Source of the DNA: Caenibius tardaugens NBRC 16725
Lineage (GTDB): Bacteria; Pseudomonadota; Alphaproteobacteria; Sphingomonadales; Sphingomonadaceae
Direction of reading: 5' to 3'
Assembly: GCF_003860345.1 (NCBI RefSeq)
Contig: NZ_CP034179.1
Coordinates: 62,001 to 126,000, forward strand
Length of the DNA stretch: 64,000 nt
Part shown: piece after piece, positions 1 through 6,746 of the stretch
Layout of the letters: every line of letters begins with the position of its first letter
Numbering within the stretch: position 1 is the stretch's first letter
Program-made: the position numbers and the translations under genes
The notes under the pieces: generated by a model
What the model saw: the letters and a program-made list of their open reading frames with translations, nothing else
Database searches by the model: none
What the model was told of the DNA's origin: nothing

Positions 1-177
1 TGGCAGCGAGAAAGCGGCAGTCTTGCCAGTGCCCGTCTGGGCGATACCCAGAAGGTCGCGCCCTTCGAGCAGCGCAGGAATGGCTTCGCGTTGAATCGGC
101 GTGGGATCAGCGTAGCCTTTGGTGCCAAGCGCGCGCAAAACGGGCTCGGCCAGGCCGAGATCAGAAAAATAAGACAT
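1..177 (-). CDS. DEAD-box ATP-dependent RNA helicase, N-terminal part (cut by window edge)
   Basis: Only the first 59 residues lie in the window; the gene runs off the left edge. Reading from the ATG at 177 the protein begins [18 protein letters not shown]. It then shows the Q motif (GYADPTPIQ, near residues 21-29) and Walker A/motif I (AQTGTGKT, near 47-54) of DEAD-box RNA helicases, which use ATP to unwind short RNA duplexes in ribosome assembly, cold adaptation or mRNA decay. The spacing resembles RhlE-type proteins, but RhlE, RhlB and DeaD cannot be told apart from this fragment. A GAGAG stretch about 10 bases upstream is a plausible ribosome-binding site. Confidence 0.9.
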   Translation of the reverse strand, partial: MSYFSDLGLAEPVLRALGTKGYADPTPIQREAIPALLEGRDLLGIAQTGTGKTAAFSLP

Positions 178-594
178 GGATTACTCTCAATACTTCACGA
201 CGCGCGCGATCAACGCGCACGACAGGGTTCGTACGATGCGACCCTGCGTGAAAAAGGAAGCTTCAGGCGGTGCGGCGATCATTCGTCCGCGCAAGGCCCA
301 TCAAATGGTCGGGCTTCACGCTGCTGCGGACGGCGATGGGATAACCCCCAAGGCGCCAATGCGAGGGGCCTTTAGCCGACAACACTGTAGATAACAAGAA
401 CCTTTCGATTCGCGGGCATCACGCCGCGATTCGCACTGGTTAGCTGACTGGCTGCACCATCCAATGTCAGAAAACAGCCATTTAACCTGAACAGAAACCT
501 GGCGATGCGGTTCACCTTTGGGACAGGGCGTGAGGCATAGATTCCTACACAACGCCGCCTTCTACCTGAAGATGTGGCGAACGGAGATGCCGCA
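178..594. other. 417-bp intergenic region between divergent helicase and rcnB-like genes
   Basis: No credible coding region is visible. The region must hold the promoters of the leftward helicase gene and the rightward RcnB-like gene. I found no strong -35/-10 pair, riboswitch or tRNA. Long untranslated leaders are common for DEAD-box helicase genes, but nothing in the bases proves one here. Confidence 0.5.
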
Positions 595-1524
595 ATGTCT
601 GTCAAAGAACTTCTGAAATCGAGTGGCATGATGGCTCTGGCCGCAACCATGGCCATCACTGCCCTGCCCGGCCAAGCTATGGCGCAGAACGAGAATCGCC
701 GTGACGCATCGAATGCGCAACGCGCCGAACGCGTGCAGCGCCAGGCTGAATCCCGCGCTAACCGGATCGAAAACCGTGGCGAACGTCAAGCGCAGCGGAT
801 TGAACGCAATGGCGATTTCCGCGCACGCCAGATTCAGCAACGCACCAATGCCGCCCCGCCACGCGCTGAAAACTGGGGTGATCGCCGCGCCGCGCAAGTC
901 AACCGCGATAGCGAACGCCGCGCCGCGCAGGTCAATCAGGACGCACAACGCCGGGCTGCCCAGGTAAACCGCGACGCCGACCGTCGTGCCGCGCAGATCA
1001 ACCGCAACAACGACCGTCGCAACGACAACCGCGTGGTCACACGCAATCCGCAGACGCAGCAGAACTGGCGCGATGCCAATCGCGATCGGAACAACAACTG
1101 GCGCGACAACAACCGTGACCGGAACAACAACTGGCGCGACAACCGTGACCAGAACAGCAACTGGCGCGACCGGAACGACAACAACCGTTATCGTGATGCC
1201 CGGCGCGACGACCGCAAGTGGGACCGCCGCTGGCGCGACAACGACCGGTATGACTGGAATCGCTATCGCACCACAAACAGGAACCACTATCGCGTTGGAC
1301 GGTATTATTCCCCGTACAACAACTGGTCCTATCGTCGGCTGAGCATCGGGTTCTTCATGGACTCCATGTTCTACTCGAACCGCTACTGGATTAACGACCC
1401 ATGGTCCTATCGTCTCCCCTCGGCATATGGGCCCTATCGTTGGGTACGCTATTACGATGACGTGCTTCTGGTCGATATTTACAGTGGCGAAGTCGTAGAC
1501 GTGATATACGACTTCTTCTGGTAA
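595..1524 (+). CDS. RcnB family periplasmic protein with Asn/Arg/Asp-rich repeats
   Basis: The product is 309 residues from the ATG at 595, chosen over the upstream GTG at 574 because GGAG lies 8 bases before it and a clean signal peptide follows (hydrophobic MMALAATMAITALPG, cleavage near QAMAQ). The middle is low-complexity. First come four copies of a nonapeptide like RRAAQVNRD (about 885-1010), then three NWRDN..RDRNN units (about 1060-1190). The last ~80 residues (YRVGRYYSPY to DVIYDFFW) match the RcnB domain. In Escherichia coli RcnB is a periplasmic protein affecting nickel/cobalt retention; sphingomonads carry several paralogues of unknown role. A strong terminator follows, so it is probably monocistronic. 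Confidence 0.85.
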   Translation: MSVKELLKSSGMMALAATMAITALPGQAMAQNENRRDASNAQRAERVQRQAESRANRIENRGERQAQRIERNGDFRARQIQQRTNAAPPRAENWGDRRAAQVNRDSERRAAQVNQDAQRRAAQVNRDADRRAAQINRNNDRRNDNRVVTRNPQTQQNWRDANRDRNNNWRDNNRDRNNNWRDNRDQNSNWRDRNDNNRYRDARRDDRKWDRRWRDNDRYDWNRYRTTNRNHYRVGRYYSPYNNWSYRRLSIGFFMDSMFYSNRYWINDPWSYRLPSAYGPYRWVRYYDDVLLVDIYSGEVVDVIYDFFW

Positions 1525-1556
1525 GCCCGGGCCGAGGAGTGGTCGGCTCCAGGGCA

Positions 1557-1594
1557 CGGAACCCCCGCCTCATCCCTCGGGCGGGGGTTTTCCG
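1557..1594 (+). terminator. Rho-independent terminator of the RcnB-like gene
   Basis: The arms CCCCCGCC (1562-1569) and GGCGGGGG (1580-1587) form a perfect 8-bp GC stem with a 10-base loop, followed by TTTT. It lies 38 bases after the stop codon. Confidence 0.85.
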
Positions 1595-1699
1595 TGGGCC
1601 CTTGGCACCTGCGCACCACCCGTGCGGATCGACGAACGCATCGACCGGCGCATCAAACATCTTGCGGGGGGCCTGTCCGATTTTCTAGACTAGCCCCGA

Positions 1700-2383
1700 A
1701 TGACGACCGCCAAGCACAGATCCGCTCCGTTTCCCGATCAACAACCCCTCGCCCGGATTGGCAAGGCCGTGATGGCCCGGCTCGACAGCAATCCGCATGT
1801 CCACCGACTTCCGGTGGATCAGGCGCACATATACGCGGTGGGGGCGTTCCTCGACGAGACGGAATGCGATGCACTGGTCACGCAGATCGACCATGTCGCC
1901 CAGCCATCGACGCTGTTCGCGGAAGACGATCTGAAAGCAGGCTATCGCACCAGCTATTCCGGCAATCTCGATCCGTCGGACCCTTTTGTGCAGATGGTGA
2001 CGCGCCGGATCGACGATCTGCTCGGGCTACGATCGGAACTGGGCGAAACGCTGCAGGGCCAACGCTATCTGCCCGGGCAGCAATACAAGCAGCATTGCGA
2101 CTGGTTCCACCCCAGCCAGCCGCACTGGAAGCACGAAAGCACACATGGCGGGCAACGCTGCTGGACCGCAATGGCCTATCTCAACGATGTTGAAGAAGGC
2201 GGCGAAACGCACTTCACCCATATTGGCATGAAAGTAACCCCGCAAAAGGGCGCGCTGGTGATCTGGAACAACGCCACACCGGAAGGCGTGCCCAACGAAC
2301 AGACCATGCATGCCGCGATGCCTGTCATCAAGGGGTTCAAGCACGTGGTAACCCGGTGGTATCGCGTACGGCCCTGGAAGTGA
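1700..2383 (+). CDS. 2OG-Fe(II) oxygenase, prolyl 4-hydroxylase alpha-subunit-like
   Basis: This 227-residue cytosolic protein has the double-stranded beta-helix of 2-oxoglutarate/Fe(II) dioxygenases of the P4Hc (SMART) type. The metal triad is visible: H132-x-D134 in YKQHCDWFH and H204 in TMHAAMPV. The 2-oxoglutarate-binding basic residue sits in GFKHVVTRWYR near the C-terminus. Such enzymes hydroxylate prolyl or other residues in proteins; the bacterial substrate is not predictable here. The N-terminal ~50 residues precede the catalytic fold. It stands alone between a terminator and a convergent DUF1003 gene. The family is clear, the substrate unknown. Confidence 0.88.
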   Translation: MTTAKHRSAPFPDQQPLARIGKAVMARLDSNPHVHRLPVDQAHIYAVGAFLDETECDALVTQIDHVAQPSTLFAEDDLKAGYRTSYSGNLDPSDPFVQMVTRRIDDLLGLRSELGETLQGQRYLPGQQYKQHCDWFHPSQPHWKHESTHGGQRCWTAMAYLNDVEEGGETHFTHIGMKVTPQKGALVIWNNATPEGVPNEQTMHAAMPVIKGFKHVVTRWYRVRPWK

Positions 2384-2424
2384 CCGCGGCCTGATCCGGT
2401 CAGCTTAGAGCCGAATACCTCCCG

Positions 2425-2961
2425 CTATTCGCGGCGGCCCGGTTCGGCGTGATTGCCGTTCTCGAGATGCCCGAGCCGGCTAAGCACCCGGTCGATCTTC
2501 CGGTGAAGCCGCAAAAGTTCGATCGTCGTGCGCAGATTGACCTCGTAATCGTGGCGCGCGGCGACCCGGTCCTTCTTGGCCTGTCGGTTCTGGCTCATCA
2601 TGATGACCGGTGCCTGCAAGGCGGCCAGCATCGACAGCATCAGATTGAGAAAAATGTAGGGATAGGCGTCAAACGGGTGGAAGCCGAGTTGTTCGAGCAC
2701 GTGGCTGTTTATCACCATCCAGACAAACAGAACCAGCACAAAGCTGCCGATAAACGCCCAGCTGCCACCTACGGCCGCCACCCGATCCGCCAGCTTGTCG
2801 CCAAATGACGCGCTGGCGGCTGCGCGTTCATCGGCATCCAGGCCAAACACTTCACCCGAACAGACCCGGTGCAGCACCGCGCGTTCTTCGGCATCCAACT
2901 GATCGAAGGGCCGGCCGAGCAATTCCTCGGCCAGACCTTCGGGACTCGTATCCAGTTTCAT
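2425..2961 (-). CDS. DUF1003 family membrane protein
   Basis: The product is 178 residues with two central membrane helices (WAFIGSFVLVLFVWMVI and PYIFLNLMLSMLAALQAPVI) separated by a short loop HPFDAYP. A conserved MSQNRQAKKDR segment follows, then a predicted coiled coil (EVNLRTTIELLRLHRKIDRVL). This is the standard DUF1003 architecture; the function is unknown. The N-terminal ~70 residues are soluble and acidic. It lies 18 bases downstream of lysK on the same strand and probably shares its transcript. Confidence 0.85.
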   Translation of the reverse strand: MKLDTSPEGLAEELLGRPFDQLDAEERAVLHRVCSGEVFGLDADERAAASASFGDKLADRVAAVGGSWAFIGSFVLVLFVWMVINSHVLEQLGFHPFDAYPYIFLNLMLSMLAALQAPVIMMSQNRQAKKDRVAARHDYEVNLRTTIELLRLHRKIDRVLSRLGHLENGNHAEPGRRE

Positions 2962-2979
2962 AGAGCCCCTTCCAGCCAG

Positions 2980-4602
2980 TTACCGCGCCAATGCTTCTTC
3001 AATCAGCTTACGGGTATTGGCAATGCCATAAAGCGCAATGAAACTGCCCATACGCGGCCCCTGTGACGAACCAAGCAGGGTTTCATACAGGGCCTTGAAC
3101 CAGTCGCGCAGGTTCTCGAACCCGTAGTCTTCCAGTTTGCCGATCTCGTAGACCGCTGTCTGGATATCTTCGGCAGAAGGTTCATCCCCCATGGCAGCCA
3201 GCGCCGCATCCAGCGCCTTCAACGCGTCCGCTTCGTTAGCCGCAGGTGCGCGCCGTTGCAGTGAAGGCGCCACGACATCACGGTTGTAGGCCAGCGCAGG
3301 TTCGATCAGGGCATTGAGTTCGGGATGGTCCGCCGGATCGACGTCTTCGACGTAATTTCCAAGATAGGACCAGACCTGTTCGTGCGTGGCATGCGGGCCC
3401 AGCACGCCGACAAGATTGAGCAGCAGCCCGAACGTCACGGCAACCTTGTCCCCCGCCCCGGGGGCATCGGCGCCAGCCGTACCGCCATTGGCGCGCAACA
3501 GGTGCCAGACCGGATTGCCAAGCTGCTGTTCGATCGGCTGTGTCGGAAGCTTCTCGCGGAACTGCCAATATTCGTCCACGGCCCGGGGAATGATGCCCAT
3601 GTGCAATTGCTTGGCGCTCTTCGGTTCGCGGAACAGATAGAAGCCAAGGCTTTCTTCCGTGCCATAGCGCAGCCATTCCTCAATCGTCAGGCCATTGCCC
3701 TTGGATTTGGAAATCTTCTCGCCCTTTTCGTCAAGGAACAGTTCGTAGATCAGACCATCCGGGCGGCGGCCGCCAAGAATTTTCGCAATCTTGCCCGACT
3801 GGGTGACGCTGTCCGTCAGATCCTTGCCGCACATTTCGTAATCGACGCCCAATGCGACCCAGCGCATCGCCCAGTCGACTTTCCACTGCAGCTTGGCATG
3901 ACCGCCAAAAATGGTCTGCTCGACCGTCTTGCCTTCATCCTCGAAGCGGATGATCCCGGCATCGACATCGACCACCTCCACAGGCACCTGCAGGACAATC
4001 CCGCTGGTGGGGCTGACCGGCAGCACCGGCGAATAAGTCGCCTGCCGTTCCGCCCGCAGCGTCGGCAGCATGACATCCATGATCGCACCGTAATGACGCA
4101 GGACATTGCGCAAGGCATCGTCAAACGCGCCGGAATTGTAGCGATCCGATGCCGATACGAATTCATAGTCGAACCCGAAACGATCGAGGAATTCCCGCAG
4201 CATCGCATTGTTGTGATGCGCGAAGCTTTCAAACTTTCCGAAAGGATCGGGAATACGCGACAAGGGCTTGCCGAGATTGGCGGACAGCAGCTCCGCGTTC
4301 GGCACATTGTCGGGTACCTTGCGCAGGCCGTCCATATCGTCGCTGAACGCCACCAGCCGGGTTGGCGCGCCATCGGTCAGCACTTCGTATGCCCGGCGCA
4401 CCAGCGTGGTGCGCAAGACTTCCTGAAACGTGCCGATATGCGGCAGGCCCGACGGGCCATAGCCGGTTTCGAACAGAACCGGTTCGAGCGCACCATCCTT
4501 GCCGCGTTTCCCGTCGGGGTAACGCTTGGCAAGCTTGCGGGCCTCTTCGAAAGGCCATGCCTTGGAGGAATGTGCGGCTGCGATCAGGTTTTCTTGGCTC
4601 AT
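2980..4602 (-). CDS. lysK: Lysyl-tRNA synthetase, class I
   Basis: The 540-residue protein charges tRNA-Lys with lysine. It is the class I enzyme, shown by the HIGH-type motif in GYGPSGLPHIGTF near residue 48 and the KMSKS-type motif KISKSKGN near residue 297, and it is unrelated to the class II LysS of most bacteria. Class I LysRS is typical of alphaproteobacteria and archaea. Length agrees with the family (~520-550). It is transcribed leftward from the intergenic region shared with the divergent mscS-like gene and is followed closely by DUF1003. Confidence 0.96.
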   Translation of the reverse strand: MSQENLIAAAHSSKAWPFEEARKLAKRYPDGKRGKDGALEPVLFETGYGPSGLPHIGTFQEVLRTTLVRRAYEVLTDGAPTRLVAFSDDMDGLRKVPDNVPNAELLSANLGKPLSRIPDPFGKFESFAHHNNAMLREFLDRFGFDYEFVSASDRYNSGAFDDALRNVLRHYGAIMDVMLPTLRAERQATYSPVLPVSPTSGIVLQVPVEVVDVDAGIIRFEDEGKTVEQTIFGGHAKLQWKVDWAMRWVALGVDYEMCGKDLTDSVTQSGKIAKILGGRRPDGLIYELFLDEKGEKISKSKGNGLTIEEWLRYGTEESLGFYLFREPKSAKQLHMGIIPRAVDEYWQFREKLPTQPIEQQLGNPVWHLLRANGGTAGADAPGAGDKVAVTFGLLLNLVGVLGPHATHEQVWSYLGNYVEDVDPADHPELNALIEPALAYNRDVVAPSLQRRAPAANEADALKALDAALAAMGDEPSAEDIQTAVYEIGKLEDYGFENLRDWFKALYETLLGSSQGPRMGSFIALYGIANTRKLIEEALAR

Positions 4603-4792
4603 GGCGGGCGTCCATTGCGCCTCGCGCGCCGTTTCGCAAGCGCATTTGGCCCATCCCTGCCCGTTGCAGCATCAAATCGCGGCTTTTCCGGCCTATCCCG
4701 GCGACTAGGCGATGGGCCGTGGAACGATTACCGCCCCACATCGGTTATCGACGCAAATCGCCGTCTTTCCGGCAATAAACGGAGAATTGGTT

Positions 4793-5668
4793 TTGCATTA
4801 CATTGAGACGCTACAGAAGCAGGTCGATTCCATGATCGACGGCTTCGTTGCGACATTACCCAATCTGGTGATTTCCCTTCTGGTCATCATGCTGACCTGG
4901 ATGGTCGCGCGTTTTTCGGTCCATATCGCCAATCGCATTACCCGCCGCACGGCCCTTCGCGCCGATTTGCGGCAATTGATCGAAACGCTGGTGCGCCTCG
5001 CCATCTGGATTTTCGGCCTGCTGATTGCCGCCACGGTGGTCATGCCCGGCCTCACCCCGGCCAGCCTGATTGCCGGTCTCGGCGTTGGCGCCGTCGCCAT
5101 CGGGTTCGCCTTTCAGGACATTCTCGAGAATTTCCTGGCAGGCGTGCTGATCATGCTGCGCGACAAGATGCAGATCGGCGATCTGGTCGAAGCCAACGGG
5201 ATTATCGGCAAGGTCGAGAAGATCACCCTGCGCGAAACCCATATCCGGCAACAGTCCAACGAACTGACGATCCTGCCGAATGCAATGATGTTCAAGAACC
5301 CGGTCAAGATCGTGACGGATACCCCGGTCCGCCGCAACGAACTGGTGATCAAGATTGCCAACGACTGCGACCTGCCACAGGCCGAACGGACGATCCGCAA
5401 GGCGCTGGATGGTGTGGACGGGATCAATCACGATATGCCAACAGGCGTTTACGCGCAGCAGTTCGGCAGCAGTTCCATCGATTTTCTGGTCCAGTGGTGG
5501 ACAAACACCGCCGATAATGACTTTCCGGCGGTGAAAAGCCGGGTCATCTTCGCGATCAAGAAAGCCCTCGAAGATGCGGATATCGCACTATCCAGTTCCG
5601 ATGTGACGCGCATCGCCTTCGAAGAACAGGCCCGCCCGTTACAGCTTCCCGAAGGCAATCCGGCCTAG
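4793..5668 (+). CDS. MscS-type mechanosensitive ion channel
   Basis: The product is 291 residues. A TTG start at 4793 is favoured because GGAG at 4781-4784 sits 8 bases upstream and the next ATG (4832) has no such site. Three membrane helices follow: around VISLLVIMLTWMVARF, LAIWIFGLLIAATVVM, and the glycine/alanine-rich pore helix LIAGLGVGAVAIGFAFQDI. The cytoplasmic beta domain (LRDKMQIGDLVEANGIIGKVEKI, written in parts: GDLVE, GKVEKI) and an alpha/beta tail complete the small MscS fold. Such channels open under membrane tension and release solutes during osmotic downshock. It is convergent with DUF2218 across a shared hairpin. Confidence 0.9.
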   Translation: MHYIETLQKQVDSMIDGFVATLPNLVISLLVIMLTWMVARFSVHIANRITRRTALRADLRQLIETLVRLAIWIFGLLIAATVVMPGLTPASLIAGLGVGAVAIGFAFQDILENFLAGVLIMLRDKMQIGDLVEANGIIGKVEKITLRETHIRQQSNELTILPNAMMFKNPVKIVTDTPVRRNELVIKIANDCDLPQAERTIRKALDGVDGINHDMPTGVYAQQFGSSSIDFLVQWWTNTADNDFPAVKSRVIFAIKKALEDADIALSSSDVTRIAFEEQARPLQLPEGNPA

Positions 5669-5678
5669 GCAGGAGGAT

Positions 5679-5700
5679 GCTGGCGCGCTCAGGCGCCAGC
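5679..5700. terminator. Hairpin between convergent mscS-like and DUF2218 genes
   Basis: GCTGGCGC (5679-5686) and GCGCCAGC (5693-5700) form a perfect 8-bp stem with a 6-base loop. The loop contains the TGA stop of the leftward DUF2218 gene. No T-tract follows on either side, so intrinsic termination is only probable. Confidence 0.5.
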
Positions 5701-5979
5701 AGTCCACTCGTAAGCCAGCGGCGCCTCGCGGAAAGCAAAGCGATCCAGATGGCTTTCGATCACGCCTTTCATCCGTTCGGCCGTTTCCGCGTCGTCGGCG
5801 GACAGTTCGATGCGAATGCCCTGCGGGTCGCCCGTCATCGTTGCCACGGCGCTGGGGAAGCGCACCACGCCCCGGTCGCCATCCAACGCGATCTCGAGCT
5901 TGTGCGACCAATGCTTGCACAACTGGCGCACGTACTTTCCGCCATTGGCGGTGGGCACATGGGCGACAATGGTCGTCAT
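5689..5979 (-). CDS. DUF2218 domain protein
   Basis: This 96-residue soluble protein begins MTTIVAHVPTANGGKYVRQLCKHW and contains the conserved H-W-SHK and G-V-V-RFP segments of DUF2218. The function is unknown. In other bacteria the domain is often found beside, or fused to, siderophore-interacting (YqjH-like) flavoreductases. Its start overlaps the stop of the upstream YqjI-like PadR gene by 4 bases (ATGA), so the two are translationally coupled. That pairing suggests a role in iron or nickel handling, but this is inference. Confidence 0.85.
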   Translation of the reverse strand: MTTIVAHVPTANGGKYVRQLCKHWSHKLEIALDGDRGVVRFPSAVATMTGDPQGIRIELSADDAETAERMKGVIESHLDRFAFREAPLAYEWTAGA

Positions 5980-6578
5980 ACATCGATCCTTTCTATGTTA
6001 CGCGCCGCATCGTCGATGAACCCGGCAACGCGCAAAATGGTTTCGCGGTCGACCTGATCTTGCGACAGGCGGTCGAAAATCGCGGTCTTGAGGTTCTGCA
6101 TCGCCCGGCGAATGGGCGCCCCATCGGTGCGTTCGCGCACTTGCGCCAGCGAGGTGAGCCGCGCCTGCACATGCGCCACGGCATCGGCATTGGCCGCGAT
6201 ATGCGCTTTGCCTTCTTCTGTGGCGCGATAGTTTTTGCGGGCCCCATCCTGCACGGCTTCGAGCAGCCCGGCTTCTTCCATGAATGTCAGCGCAGGATAG
6301 ACCACGCCCGGACTGGGCGAATAACCGCCATTGGAGCGCGCCTCGATGCCGCGTATCAATTCATAGCCATGCGCGGGCTGTTCCCCGGCAAGACTGAGCA
6401 GAAGCAATTGCAATTCCGCGGAATCGAACAGCCGCCGCCGGCGTCCGCCATGGCCTGCATGGCCGCCACGACCACGGCGTCCACCGCCAAATCCGACTTC
6501 TTCATGCGAACCGTCGAAGGATTCGCCCTTGTTGCGGCCTGCGCCGCGCATACCACGATGGTGTGATCCTGATCTCAA
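5976..6578 (-). CDS. PadR family regulator, YqjI-like with His/Gly/Arg-rich N-terminus
   Basis: The product is 200 residues from a TTG at 6578. GGAG lies 8 bases upstream inside AAAGGAG, and the longer frame upstream has no site. The first ~50 residues are rich in His, Gly and Arg (SHHRG, GGHAGHGGRRRR). A PadR winged helix follows with HGYELIRGIE and YSPSPGVVYPAL, then a helical dimerisation tail ending DDAARNIERI. Order and motifs closely resemble E. coli YqjI, a repressor whose His-rich N-terminus senses nickel and which controls a ferric-chelate reductase. A perfect palindrome lies 31 bases upstream of the start. Metal sensing here is inferred. Confidence 0.85.
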   Translation of the reverse strand: MRSGSHHRGMRGAGRNKGESFDGSHEEVGFGGGRRGRGGHAGHGGRRRRLFDSAELQLLLLSLAGEQPAHGYELIRGIEARSNGGYSPSPGVVYPALTFMEEAGLLEAVQDGARKNYRATEEGKAHIAANADAVAHVQARLTSLAQVRERTDGAPIRRAMQNLKTAIFDRLSQDQVDRETILRVAGFIDDAARNIERIDV

Positions 6579-6608
6579 AATACAATCTCCTTTTATCAAG
6601 ACCGCTCT

Positions 6609-6620
6609 AAGATATATCTT
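6609..6620. promoter_or_regulatory. 12-bp palindrome, candidate PadR operator
   Basis: AAGATATATCTT is a perfect inverted repeat located 31 bases upstream of the PadR start codon, between it and the divergent helicase gene. PadR proteins usually repress their own gene through such AT-rich dyads. The assignment rests on position and symmetry only. Confidence 0.5.
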
Positions 6621-6746
6621 GTAAAAGTTCCTGCAAGGGGAGGCATGCAAAAAAATTCAAGCGAGCGGCACATGTCCGATTAAACGGTGTGCTGTGCGGC
6701 ATTGCCCGCTTGCCCAGCCCCGCTCCGACAGCCTATCGCAAGGGCA

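Noticed and set aside
562-1557. Long open frame (331 residues) antisense to the RcnB-like gene
   Set aside because: It is a shadow of codon bias: no ribosome-binding site, Val/Ala/Ile-rich nonsense composition, and a complete signal-peptide protein on the other strand.
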